Assembly (NCBI RefSeq): GCF_014650495.1
Contig: NZ_BMVB01000011.1
Location: 1-52,319 of the forward strand
Reading direction: 5' to 3'
DNA from: Streptomyces cinnamoneus
Lineage (GTDB): Bacteria; Actinomycetota; Actinomycetes; Streptomycetales; Streptomycetaceae
DNA: 52,319 nt
The notes under the pieces were generated by a model. The model searched no databases. It was not told where the DNA came from and worked only from the letters and a program-made list of their open reading frames with translations. The position numbers and the translations under genes were made by a program. This document shows positions 18,401 through 24,309 of this stretch, piece by piece (the first letter of the stretch is position 1; each line of letters opens with the position of its first letter).

Positions 18401-19925
18401 GACCGCGCAGCGGTCGGTGACCGACCAGCACACGGATGTGGTCGCCGGCCTGTCACCCGACGGTGCAAAGGTCGTGGGCTCTGCCTCGTACGACCCGTTC
18501 GGCATGGTTCGCTCCAAGGCCGGCTCGCGTTCCTCGCTGGGCTATCAGTCCGGCTGGACCGACCCGGCGAGCGGCGAGGTCAACATGGCCTCCCGCTGGT
18601 ACCAGCCGGCCACGGGACGCTTCGCGGCCCGTGACACATGGCAGCTCGACCCGAGTCCGTCGGTTCAGGCAAACCGTTACGCCTACGGCAATGCCTCGCC
18701 GCTCAACGGAACGGACCTGTCGGGGCACTGTTTCTGGGATGCCTGTATCGGAGAAGCCGAGCTGGCATGGCTGGGCGGCTCTGCGCTCATCGGCGCCTGC
18801 ATGGCCTACTGCGGAGACCTGGCGGAGAACCTGAACGACGCCCTGTCCTGGGAGGGAAGTTCTTCCAGCGGATACACAAATACGGACACCGATGTCTACG
18901 ACTTCGGCTGGGACTACAGCGACAGCATGGCAAGCAGTATCAACGCGCAGGCTGATCGCTTCTATTGGAGGGGCCTCGAAGAACGAAACACCCAGATCTG
19001 GGACGAGGAAGAAGGCGGCGGATACTACGAGCCGGAAGACTACTGGGAGCCGACCTACCGTCCCACCTATCGAGGCATATCGCGCGGCTACGGCAGGACG
19101 ATAGCCCGCCCCCGCACCCCGATCCACCCCCCGCCGCCGCCCATCGACCAGAACCCCAACAACGGCAAGAAGCCGAAGCCCGCGCCGGATCGTGGACCGC
19201 TGAAGCCGGACTGGGAGCCGGGCGGTGGCTGGAAGCCTGGCGACGTGGTCAATACGATCATCACGGGCGCACACATCCTGGACCTGTTCAACAGCGACTC
19301 GCATGACCCGAATCGAGAGCCGGCAGAGGCCCCTCACCCGACACCGGGTGCAGACCCCTCTCGTGGAGGTCGAGGAAGTGGCGACCAGGACGACGATGAT
19401 GTGGACTGCACCAAGCTCCTCGAGATGGACACGGCCTCCAAGGGGATGTCCGGGCCTGTGTGCTTCCGTGCGCCCAAGGGGGCCACTGCCGCTCAAATCG
19501 CGGAGCTGAAGGACCATATAGCGGCTATCAACGCGATTCCTGGCTACTGGTCTCCGAAGGGACGTGTGTCACCCGGCAAGGAGATGGTCGGAAATCAGAC
19601 ACTCAGTTCGCTGGCCAAGAAGTATCTGACTGAACATAAGAAAGAATTGGAGGGTACGCCCTACGAGTACAACGGCAACGTAGCCGGTCACCTTCCTGAC
19701 ACGACATGGTCCGGGAAGCAGCAGCCATACTGCTGGCATCAGCAGGATGGAAAGGTGAATTCCACGGTCGGTTCATATGCGAATAAGTACCCGGTGGGCT
19801 ACAAGCCAACCGGCTTCTACTATGCCGGTGTGCGAGAGAATCCCGGCACCTATACGACGGAATATGAATCCGGATCTGTGTCCGTGGGAGCCTATGGGCT
19901 ATGCCAGATCAATAGGCAGCCGTGA
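9408..19925 (+). CDS. Giant secreted RHS/YD-repeat polymorphic toxin with three LamG domains
   Basis: 3505 residues. Order: Sec signal peptide (1-28, cleavage near ALAVDQ); a DNRLRE-like region (about 365-545, TYVQAPYNTDFSSDTVLKAG); an RHS shell start with SVVRTYNSLDPRSDNVFGSGW (about 800-830); three LamG/concanavalin-like domains (about 995-1215, 1280-1495, 1515-1730); dozens of YD repeats of the form YDxxGR (about 1735-3020); and an RHS core (3025-3105) ending DTWQLDPSPSVQANRYAYGNASPLNGTDLSG. In polymorphic toxins this core ends the shell and the C-terminal tip is the toxin. Here the tip is 400 residues: a hydrophobic segment, a Pro-rich linker, then an unrecognised domain with GHLPDTTWSG and YPVGYKPTGFYY. 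The GTG start has AGGGAAAG upstream. A SUKH gene follows. Confidence 0.9.
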   Translation: MRFTRHISFAMALVMALLCGTEQVALAVDQWNRSSPGSPGAPDQLWGSAAGRGHRATGGATEAAATGGRPGALEAPGQLPAEHKLTERELGGKPQQPTMGKAEQAKAPDTPTPQGFSEKTSKEVPAGRQERRRTFLNENGTYTTRFYNEPVHFKDRDGSWKPIDSTLVRSDRGLRVASQAGPLWETRSTAAAISFAPTADASPVMSMKLSDGPSLGYGLSGSTSAPGKVDGSVITYPDVRQAADLQYIAGSDSVKETLLLKSKDAPTEWRFPLLTDGLTAKLDDQGGVVFVDKDAHMRARMPAGWMEDSHLAENANQGEISSGVRYALDTENGRHVLVVSLDKDWLSAPERVFPVKVDPSVKGIDATSGTYVQAPYNTDFSSDTVLKAGTYDGGSHKAASFLRFDGVESSLKNAWVLDAKLALYNTWSYSCDARPVTVHPITSDWAESSTKSYPGPATGSSLASKSFAHGWRPPNTETWACGAAWESMGLGSDGRQLVDDWTHGRKKNYGLAVKASESDSKAWKQFGSDDYPNGKPSLDVTWTRYGATYKVGDFTKPVTATSQGSMKVTVTNQGQDTWTRGGKIQLRYNLYDESGKEYNDASHVAWTPMPQDVAPGQSVTLDAKIAALQPATYTLVWTMDVLDGPRFTSEGVPGSAIKFAAVNLPPQLTAESPASGAMLNSLTPNLWASGKDEDHSPSGSLQYSFEVCEVEGKDARKNCRSSDRGTAQQWAVPSGWLSWSKNYAWYAYAYDGKDTSNRPGPAYFTTQVPQPAVTAHLGGDGGHEFGSRSGNYATAATDASVPTVGPELSVVRTYNSLDPRSDNVFGSGWSTRWDMRAVAEGTGNVVVTTAGGSRVRFGRNTDGTYAAPAGGPITLTSVSGGGWVLRDKSASTYSFDSSGRLTKITDGVGREQRLTYTDGKLTEARDVLSGRSLVFTWSGGKVATATAKGTAPGADGLTWAYTYTGDRLTKVCPPGTTDKCTVYEYGDGSLYRSMVLDQNPVSYWRLGESQGAIAASDAPSRTGLNQALYRDVKVGAAGAVAGTSDKAASFDGTDSYVELPEDTLRTSTFLTTELWFKTTKPGVLVGFQDGRLADGQPNDWTPALSVNSAGKLVGQYWTGRVQPIVSGNAVNDDTWHHAALTSAGTTQSLYLDGVLVGSLTGPIDHRKQSFTYLGAGYSSTSWDGQAAGVRHFTGLMDEVAVYHQSLDATTVAEHYGARAASGRLTKVTLPSGRVHAQVTYDTGTGRVTETTDDKGGTWKVSAPSYSAGSAAYADTVRTSGPVEYWRLGDRSGSTASNEISGGADGSYRDGVMLGAVGAFSDGDDGSVTLDGASGAVEVPTDPLKGATSLSFELWFRTGKQGVLLGLQNAELGKQPTDWNPSLLVDSDGKLRGQLWHGGSWQPIVSGKKVTDNEWHHTVLTGGTGGQTLYLDGAKVGSLAGAAKPETLDHAYLGAGHSSEGWDGQSAGTRYLTGQLDEVAFYTKELTDATVAEHYRSRTGLVSGDGGHYRGTVTADAPSGYWRLDETSGDKAHSKAAVYAGDGTYAKAGLGATGAFGPGDNGAVTLAGDGWVELPFGVMGNTPAMTAEMWFRTSKPSGVLLGLQNTELGKTPTDWNPSLLIDADGKLRGQLWHGGSGKPVVSGTAVTDNEWHHVVITGGSTSQSLYLDGTKVGGLNEPSKPETMAHTYLGGGYSSEGWDGQKPGTRYFTGDLDEAAFYPKELTEDQVGEHYRAMRYSGVSSLTSTISVTDPAGRTSSVSYDALRGQRPVTATDAEGGRTTYTYDTGGFLHTVTDPNGHFAVTGHDARGNTVSKTTCRDANSCWTSFTDYYLNTTDPLDPRNDKPTATRDARSTSARDDRYRTSTTYTALGLPDTTVLADGRKSVTAYTGGQEPAVGGGTVPAGLVRTTTAPGGAVTEYGYTAQGDLAQATAPSGLVTRYTYDGIGRKISETQVSDSRPDGVTTAFAYDAMSRIVSETGAAVKNEITGVTHTAKTTRAFDPDGKLLTESTEDTTGGDAKRTTTHHYDEHGLGDKTTDAEGNDTVVAYDVFGRTSRTTDALGTTYEFRYTPGGRLAETVLKSWKGDASGDPKDLVVASHAYDPVGRLASTADAMGAVTAFTYYDDGTLASKTAKAVTRADGSKHDIVLEADTYDGAGNLIQQTAGGGTATVVNELDATGRVTRSVLDPNGLNRWTSYAYDDADRPVEQKTALSTQRFTYDKAGNRLTQTAVDGDRSRTAKFAYDQRGLTVTSTTPRGNETGADAAAFTTTNRYDALGRLVEQTAPQVQAEQPGQQPQAVKPSTLRGYNTFGEATEARAANGSVTRTTVDKLGRATAVTLPDYTPPGGEKITAVSRVVYDAVGRKTATTDPLGRTVSYAYDQLGHLIRQSLPATSLLNANLGGDAGTLQQPSTLDDKANRFTWTPTGLRLSATGPTGARTEATYDELGRKLTATTVERYPSVQNLTARYAWDDAGNQTTSTSPAGLVTSATYDVAGEVLSTIEPGGGATKFVYDALGRRIQAVDATGRKSVTRYDGFGGAVGTADYGTGDTVLRSTAVEYDADGNRVSATSASGSKATFAYDALGRMTQQAEPVADGKSITTAFGYDVMGNRTRLTDGRGNATTYTFTPWGLPESTIEPATAAQPKPADRTWTKVYDAAGQNVAELLPGGVERHSTYDVQGRLTKETGTGAEAATTDRVLEHDPAGRLTKVGSGDVLNPNTYTYNDRGQLLTTNGPGGKSTYTYDNDGNMTSRTDKSGTSTYGYDAAGRLNRTEDAVTGGQTITAYDAAGRVLQEQYAAKPAGATNWQPGGRRGYVYDQLGRLTGSKVTGVDGTTELMSTAYDYDLDNRLTTKTTSGVAGAGKETYAYDKAGRLASWTGDGKTTSYTWDDAGNRVKAGDSTATFDEANRQLTDGTTRYGYTPRGTLSSVDAGGSKRSLTHDAFERRIADGDTRFTYDSLDRVSRHGDTAFTYDGGSNNLVSDGSSTYSRTPGGALLGSTDGTTAQRSVTDQHTDVVAGLSPDGAKVVGSASYDPFGMVRSKAGSRSSLGYQSGWTDPASGEVNMASRWYQPATGRFAARDTWQLDPSPSVQANRYAYGNASPLNGTDLSGHCFWDACIGEAELAWLGGSALIGACMAYCGDLAENLNDALSWEGSSSSGYTNTDTDVYDFGWDYSDSMASSINAQADRFYWRGLEERNTQIWDEEEGGGYYEPEDYWEPTYRPTYRGISRGYGRTIARPRTPIHPPPPPIDQNPNNGKKPKPAPDRGPLKPDWEPGGGWKPGDVVNTIITGAHILDLFNSDSHDPNREPAEAPHPTPGADPSRGGRGSGDQDDDDVDCTKLLEMDTASKGMSGPVCFRAPKGATAAQIAELKDHIAAINAIPGYWSPKGRVSPGKEMVGNQTLSSLAKKYLTEHKKELEGTPYEYNGNVAGHLPDTTWSGKQQPYCWHQQDGKVNSTVGSYANKYPVGYKPTGFYYAGVRENPGTYTTEYESGSVSVGAYGLCQINRQP
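12391..14610 (+). repeat. Three tandem LamG-coding repeats inside the RHS gene
   Basis: Three consecutive segments of roughly 650-850 bp (about 12391-13060, 13245-13890, 13945-14610) each encode a LamG unit. Each opens with YWRLGE or YWRLDE and ends in a DE(V/A)A(V/F)Y...EHY motif. Copies two and three are much closer to each other (shared GLQN, ELGK, PTDWNPSLL, DGKLRGQLWHGGS, SSEGWDGQ) than to copy one, so the last duplication is probably more recent. Confidence 0.8.
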
Positions 19926-19970
19926 TGGATTGGCTGTCCATGGCTTTCGGAGTTGATGGAGGTGGAGAGT

Positions 19971-20471
19971 ATGCGAGACCTGATCGCAAAGCTTGTTGAG
20001 AAGCGGATTCAGGAGGCTGCCCAGGATCCAGGCATCTACAGTCCGATCAAGTTCCGTCCGTCGGCTACTCGGGAGCAGCTGACGGAGCTGGAGAGTTTCA
20101 TGGGACAGGCACTCGAGCCGAGATATCGGGAATTTCTTTCGGTGAGTGACGGGCTGGAGAACTTCTACTTCGAGATGCCCATCCTGGGCTGCCGAGACTG
20201 GCCTGAAAGTGCAGCCCTGGTCCGTGCTCAATCTTTCCAGGAGCTGATCCTCGACATGGGAACGCTGGAAGATGAGGGACTTCCTTCTAGTGCAAGATTG
20301 ACTCCTGTGTCTGTCGATGAGGATGAGACCAGTGGGATCTTTATGATCGACACTCAGGGTGCAATGCGGGAGCGTTTCTGGTGGACGGGTGACGGCTCAA
20401 GTCTGCTCTTTCCTGATTTCGCCGAAGTGATTGCGTACGTAGTCGATCCCGCTAGCTATCTTTCGCGATAG
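19971..20471 (+). CDS. SUKH (SMI1/KNR4) family protein, candidate immunity protein
   Basis: 166 residues, cytoplasmic, acidic, no signal peptide. The fold is suggested by SATREQLTELESFMGQALEPRYREFLSVSDGLE, the classic SMI1/KNR4 N-terminal pattern (a helix, then LP or LE..Y..FL...NG), and by a C-terminal FPDFAEVIAYVVDP strand-helix. SUKH proteins commonly neutralise the C-terminal toxins of RHS and related polymorphic systems, and this gene lies 45 nt after the RHS stop on the same strand. The ATG at 19971 is preferred because GGAGG lies 8 nt before it. The composition is lower in GC than the core genes, like the RHS tail. A strong terminator follows. Confidence 0.82.
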   Translation: MRDLIAKLVEKRIQEAAQDPGIYSPIKFRPSATREQLTELESFMGQALEPRYREFLSVSDGLENFYFEMPILGCRDWPESAALVRAQSFQELILDMGTLEDEGLPSSARLTPVSVDEDETSGIFMIDTQGAMRERFWWTGDGSSLLFPDFAEVIAYVVDPASYLSR

Positions 20472-20522
20472 CTTCTTCGTTCCCGCGAATCTGCTTGACT
20501 CGGCTCAGCACAGCCGTCTGAA

Positions 20523-20556
20523 GACAGCCCGCCCCGGTGCGCCGGGGCGGGCTGTC
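20523..20556. terminator. Terminator after the toxin/immunity pair
   Basis: A perfect 15-bp stem (20523-20537 and 20542-20556) with a TGCG loop, 51 bases after the SUKH stop. It closes the RHS-immunity transcript. Confidence 0.85.
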
Positions 20557-20724
20557 GTGCGTTCTCCGGCGTGCGCCGCCCGCTGGTGCACATCTATCGC
20601 CGCCCTCGCGGTCGCCGATTGCCGGGGCCCGCGCCCTCTCGCGCTTGATGTCCCAGCAGGCTTGGCGGCGCGGACGCCGGGGGAGGGGCAGGGCAACCGC
20701 TTGTCTCGGCGGTCTGTTCGCTCG

Positions 20725-20859
20725 TCACGGCTCCCACCTCCGCCGGCTGCGCCGGTCGGCCTCGGCCGCTTCGGCTCGGAGCTCGTCTTCAGTCGACGCT
20801 TCCGGCTCGGGCTGGCCTTCCTGCGCCGGAGTCGGCACCTCGTCCTCAGTCGCCCTCAT
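20725..20859 (-). CDS. Possible small acidic protein
   Basis: A 44-residue open frame on the minus strand beginning MRATEDEVPTPAQEGQPEPE and ending RRSRRRWEP. It has a good ribosome binding site (AGAGGTGA about 5 nt before the ATG) and overlaps a following GTG-started frame (ATG-independent, about 45 codons, low complexity) by the GTGA arrangement. No family is recognised. It is acidic in the first half and basic in the second. It lies in decayed DNA, so it could be a relic of a mobile element gene set rather than a functional gene. Confidence 0.35.
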   Translation of the reverse strand: MRATEDEVPTPAQEGQPEPEASTEDELRAEAAEADRRSRRRWEP

Positions 20860-20926
20860 AGAGTCACCTCTGCTTCGCACTTCTCGCGACGGCGGAGATC
20901 GATGCCGTGCGCGTCACGCACAGGAA

Positions 20927-21130
20927 GATCTCGCCCGCGACGGCTTGGGTCGCCTCCTTCGGGCGACCACGGTGAACTACGACCTCTCGTACCTCTCTCG
21001 CGTGCTCAACGGGAAGCAGCAGCCCTCGCGGGAGCTGGCGCAGACCCTGGACGAGCTCGTCGGGTCCGACGGCACCTTGTCCGCGCGGCACAGCGGCGGG
21101 CGGCAGCGGATGCTCACCCGATCCACGTGA
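20927..21130 (+). pseudogene. Decayed XRE/helix-turn-helix regulator fragment
   Basis: In one frame the sequence reads VNYDLSYLSRVLNGKQQPSRELAQTLDELVG, a near-perfect match to the recognition helix and following helix of the large Streptomyces XRE (HTH, often paired with DUF397 or DUF5753) regulators. The expected N-terminal helices are not in frame and there is no start codon. The frame stops soon after (TGA near 21130) without the usual C-terminal sensor domain. This is a truncated, frameshifted remnant. Confidence 0.6.
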
Positions 21131-21378
21131 TCCGTCGTGGGCCTGGTGGATCAATGAATGCGAGACCTCCGGCCACGACCGCCGAAGGCTTCGCTCCACA
21201 TTGCGCGAAATCGCCCGCACCCCCGCACCCCCGAAGCCCCTCATGGCTGAAGGACCTTGCGCGGGACGTGGCACACATGCCGCAGCTCACCGCCGCCTGA
21301 TCACTTGCGCCGGCGGAGCGGCAGCCGCGACCGCACGCATCCCGCATCCCCGGCTCACCCCCTCATGATCACGCCCCC

Positions 21379-21384
21379 TATCGT
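21379..21384 (+). promoter_or_regulatory. -10 box of a leaderless transcript
   Basis: TATCGT ends 8 nt before the ATG at 21393; no ribosome binding site is present. Confidence 0.4.
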
Positions 21385-21392
21385 TGCGCCCC

Positions 21393-22241
21393 ATGTGGCC
21401 AGAACAGCAGCCGAACCCGTACCAGCAGCCGGCGCAGGAGCCCGGTCCGCGGGATGACGGGGGCAGGCGGACTGCCGTTGTCTCCGTCGTCCTGGCCGGT
21501 GTGGTCGTCATCGCCTGCGGGGTCACCGGGTACGTGGTGCTGAGCGGTGACGGCACGAAGGACGAGGCCGGGCCCGGGCCCACTGCCTCTGCTTCGTCCC
21601 GGCCGGCCGCGCCGAGCCCTTCGGGCGATGCCCGGGGTGGCGACGGGTATCCGGAGCCGGTCGTCCCGGGCTGGAAGGTCGTGGTGAACCCGCAGCGCGG
21701 CATCGCCTTCGACGTGCCCCCGGACTGGGACCGCAAGTCGGTCGACTGGGCCAGCTACGTCTCCGAACAGGACGACCCGGACGGCGAGGCCATCGTCGGC
21801 TTCTTGGCCCCGGCGATCCTCAAGGAGGAGTGGTGCCGGAGCGGCAGCGACAGCACCATGCACCTCGCCGCCGCCGGCTCCCGGGGCGAGATCGGGGCCA
21901 AGAACACCGACGACGCCGCGCGCAGGAACGCCGGTCTGTGGATCTACGGTGGGTACACCCAGCCGGACAAGAAGAAGATCAAGACCAGCGCGGCGGAGCC
22001 GTTCACGACCCGGTCCGGCCTCACGGGCAGCCTGGCGACGAGCTACTCCACCGGCCTGGAGAAGACAGGCAAGTGCGACTACAACGGCAAGGCCACCGCG
22101 TTCGCCTTCAAGGACGCCCACGGTGATTTCGCCTCCTGGACCTTCCACGGCGTGAAGGGCGTGGTCGAGGAGGTGCCGGACGCCACCGTCCGCAAGATCC
22201 TCTCCACGGTGCGGCTGACCGGCGCTCCGTCGGAGCGATGA
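21393..22241 (+). CDS. Single-pass membrane-anchored hypothetical protein
   Basis: 282 residues. A Pro/Gln-rich cytoplasmic head (MWPEQQPNPYQQPAQEPGP) is followed by one transmembrane helix at about 27-50, a Ser/Ala/Pro-rich linker, and an extracellular domain of about 190 residues. The domain opens with GYPEPVVPGWKVVVNPQRGIAFDVPPDW and contains two cysteines (EEWCRSG and KCDYNG) that could form a disulfide. This layout is common in Streptomyces surface proteins of unknown function; no enzyme motif is visible. The ATG at 21393 follows a -10-like TATCGT, so an upstream in-frame TTG is less likely. lgt starts 80 nt downstream. Confidence 0.8.
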   Translation: MWPEQQPNPYQQPAQEPGPRDDGGRRTAVVSVVLAGVVVIACGVTGYVVLSGDGTKDEAGPGPTASASSRPAAPSPSGDARGGDGYPEPVVPGWKVVVNPQRGIAFDVPPDWDRKSVDWASYVSEQDDPDGEAIVGFLAPAILKEEWCRSGSDSTMHLAAAGSRGEIGAKNTDDAARRNAGLWIYGGYTQPDKKKIKTSAAEPFTTRSGLTGSLATSYSTGLEKTGKCDYNGKATAFAFKDAHGDFASWTFHGVKGVVEEVPDATVRKILSTVRLTGAPSER

Positions 22242-22305
22242 GCGCGGGCCTACCGTGAGTAAAGGGGGCGGGGCGGCCGCTCTGGGACTCGGCGGCGCCA
22301 CAGGG

Positions 22306-22311
22306 TAGGTT
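22306..22311 (+). promoter_or_regulatory. Candidate -10 box of lgt
   Basis: TAGGTT ends 10 nt before the lgt ATG, leaving at most a very short leader and no ribosome binding site. Confidence 0.35.
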
Positions 22312-22321
22312 CGTAGCTGTC

Positions 22322-23335
22322 ATGGAACTCGCATACATTCCCAGCCCCTCGACCGGGGTGGTCTATCTCGGACCGGTCCCGCTGCGCGGCTATGCCTTCT
22401 GCATCATCATCGGCGTCTTCGTCGCCGTCTGGCTCGGCAACAAGCGCTGGATCGCCCGCGGCGGCCGGGCCGGGACCGTGGCCGACATTGCCGTGTGGGC
22501 GGTGCCCTTCGGGCTCGTCGGCGGGCGGCTCTACCACGTGATCACCGACTACGAGCTGTACTTCGGCTCGGGTCGGAACTGGGTGGACGCCTTCAAGATC
22601 TGGGAAGGCGGCCTCGGCATCTGGGGCGCCGTCGCGCTCGGCGCGGTCGGTGCCTGGATCGGGTGCCGGCGCCGGGGGATCCCGCTGCCGGCGTACGCGG
22701 ACGCCATCGCGCCCGGCATCGCCCTGGCCCAGGCCATCGGGCGCTGGGGCAACTGGTTCAACCAGGAGCTCTACGGCAAGGCCACCGACCTGCCGTGGGC
22801 GCTGAAGATCGACGCGAACCCGGCCATCGGGCGCGTCGCCGGTACGTACCACCCGACGTTCCTCTACGAGTCGCTGTGGTGCCTGGGCGTCGCCGCCCTG
22901 GTGATCTTCGCCGACCGGAAGTTCCGGCTCGGGCACGGGCGGGCCTTCGCCCTCTACGTCGCCGCCTACACCGTCGGGCGCTTCTGGACCGAGTACCTCC
23001 GCGTCGACGAGGCCCACCACGTACTCGGCCTGCGGCTCAACGGGTGGACCTCGATCCTGGTCTTCCTCGCCGCCGTCGCCTACATCGTGATCTCCGCCAA
23101 GCGGGTCCCCGGGCGGGAGCTCGTCGTGGAGCCGGCGGCCGATGAGGGCGCGGATGCGGGGGCGAAAGCGGAGGCCGGGAACAAGGTCGTCGCCAAGTCT
23201 GCCGAGGCCAAGCCCGCCAAGCCGGCCCCCGCCAAGCCGGCCCCCGCCAAGCCGGCCCCCGCCAAGCCGGCCGCGGCCAAGCCCGCCGGTGCCAAGCCCG
23301 AGGACTCCGCCTCCGGCAGCGCCAAGAAGCTCTGA
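22322..23335 (+). CDS. lgt: Prolipoprotein diacylglyceryl transferase
   Basis: Transfers diacylglycerol from phosphatidylglycerol to the lipobox cysteine of prolipoproteins in the cytoplasmic membrane. 337 residues with about seven transmembrane helices. The Lgt signature is clear at IGRWGNWFNQELYG (conserved Arg, Asn, Glu), with GLVGGRLYHVITDYELYF and a later TEYLRVDE segment. The last 55 or so residues form a hydrophilic tail of repeated PAKPA and AAKPA units, an extension beyond the catalytic fold and encoded by a 15-bp tandem repeat. At least one lipoprotein client, the GH113-like protein at 36.3 kb, is in this window. Confidence 0.96.
   Translation: MELAYIPSPSTGVVYLGPVPLRGYAFCIIIGVFVAVWLGNKRWIARGGRAGTVADIAVWAVPFGLVGGRLYHVITDYELYFGSGRNWVDAFKIWEGGLGIWGAVALGAVGAWIGCRRRGIPLPAYADAIAPGIALAQAIGRWGNWFNQELYGKATDLPWALKIDANPAIGRVAGTYHPTFLYESLWCLGVAALVIFADRKFRLGHGRAFALYVAAYTVGRFWTEYLRVDEAHHVLGLRLNGWTSILVFLAAVAYIVISAKRVPGRELVVEPAADEGADAGAKAEAGNKVVAKSAEAKPAKPAPAKPAPAKPAPAKPAAAKPAGAKPEDSASGSAKKL
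23221..23270 (+). repeat. 15-bp tandem repeat in the lgt 3' end
   Basis: Three exact copies of GCCGGCCCCCGCCAA plus partial copies encode the PAPAK-type tail of Lgt. The period is a multiple of three, so copy-number change keeps the frame. Confidence 0.8.
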
Positions 23336-23358
23336 CGCGCAGCAGCACCCCGCGTCGC

Positions 23359-23389
23359 CCGGCCCCCACGGACTCACCGTGGGGGCCGG
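23359..23389. terminator. Terminator after lgt
   Basis: A perfect 13-bp stem (23359-23371 and 23377-23389) with a 5-nt loop, followed by a T-rich stretch. It lies 23 bases after the lgt stop. Confidence 0.8.
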
Positions 23390-23577
23390 TTCCGTTCCCG
23401 GTTCTTTCCCTTTGCCTCCCCCCGCCGGGAATATTTCGGAGCTCGCCGCAAAACCGCAGGTCAGAGAGGTAAGTTCGGCCTTCCTTGCTAGCAGGGCACC
23501 CCTGTTCGTGCGTACCTTCGGATCTCAGAGGGGTGGGGCGTCGGGCCCGTGCCCCTGGGGAAGGGAGCGCTCGGAGA

Positions 23578-24309
23578 ATGGCTGTCCTGGATACGGCCGC
23601 GGCGACACACGCCGCCCACCGTGACAACCACACGCACCGCGACGTGAACGGCGGCTGGCTGCGCCCCGCCGTGTTCGGTGCCATGGACGGGCTGGTCTCC
23701 AACGTGGCCTTGATGACGGGTGTGGCCGGTGGGTCCGCTTCCTCCGAGGCCATCGTCATAGCCGGCCTCGCCGGCCTGGCCGCGGGAGCGTTCTCCATGG
23801 CGGCCGGCGAGTACACCTCGGTCGCCTCGCAGCGCGAGCTCGTCCTCGCCGAGCTGGACGTCGAGCGGCGCGAGCTGCGCAAGCACCCGGCCGACGAGCT
23901 GCAGGAGCTGGCGGCGCTCTACGAGTCCCGCGGCGTCGAGCCGAAGCTGGCCCGCGAGGTCGCCCGGCAGCTGTCGAAGGACCCCGAGCAGGCGCTGGAG
24001 ATCCACGCCCGCGAGGAGCTCGGCATCGACCCCTCCGACCTGCCCTCGCCCACGGTCGCCGCCGCCTCCTCCTTCGGTTCGTTCGCGTTGGGCGCCCTGC
24101 TGCCCGTACTGCCGTACCTCCTCGGCGCCACCCAGCTGTGGCCTGCGGTGCTGCTGGCGCTGCTGGGGCTGTTCGCCTGCGGTGCCGTCGTGGCGCGGGT
24201 GACGGCCCGGTCGTGGTGGTTCAGCGGGCTGCGGCAGCTGGTGCTCGGTGGTGCCGCGGCGGGTGTGACGTACCTCCTCGGTATTGCCTTCGGCACGGCT
24301 GTGGGGTAA
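23578..24309 (+). CDS. VIT/CCC1 family metal transporter
   Basis: 243 residues. VIT-family proteins move Fe2+ or Mn2+ out of the cytosol, usually in exchange for protons. The first helices carry AVFGAMDGLVSNVALMTGVAGG and GLAAGAFSMAAGEYTSVASQRE, the family's pore-lining motifs with conserved Asp, Met and Glu. A cytoplasmic metal-binding helical domain follows (ELAALYESRGVEPKLAREVARQLSKDPEQALEIHAREELGID), and three C-terminal helices end the protein. The ATG at 23578 has GGAGA directly upstream. The 5' region (23390-23577) shows only weak dyad symmetry; no confident iron-box was found. Confidence 0.9.
   Translation: MAVLDTAAATHAAHRDNHTHRDVNGGWLRPAVFGAMDGLVSNVALMTGVAGGSASSEAIVIAGLAGLAAGAFSMAAGEYTSVASQRELVLAELDVERRELRKHPADELQELAALYESRGVEPKLAREVARQLSKDPEQALEIHAREELGIDPSDLPSPTVAAASSFGSFALGALLPVLPYLLGATQLWPAVLLALLGLFACGAVVARVTARSWWFSGLRQLVLGGAAAGVTYLLGIAFGTAVG

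Larger units (their letters stand above)
20557..21392. other. Gene-poor decayed region
   Basis: About 0.8 kb between the RHS-immunity terminator and the next intact gene. It holds the HTH remnant and one possible 44-residue minus-strand gene. Other open frames here are low-complexity Arg/Ser/Pro translations and look non-coding. No direct repeats, attachment site or transposase were recognised. Confidence 0.6.

Noticed and set aside
11772..18431. A 2219-codon open frame antisense to the RHS gene
   Set aside because: It is a shadow of high-GC codon bias; its translation is Val/Gly/Arg-rich with no domains, while the plus strand has clear signal, LamG and YD repeats.
23460..23490. Imperfect AGGTAAG/CCTTCCT dyad before the VIT transporter as a DmdR/DtxR iron box
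   Set aside because: Only five of seven positions pair and the match to the known iron-box consensus is poor.
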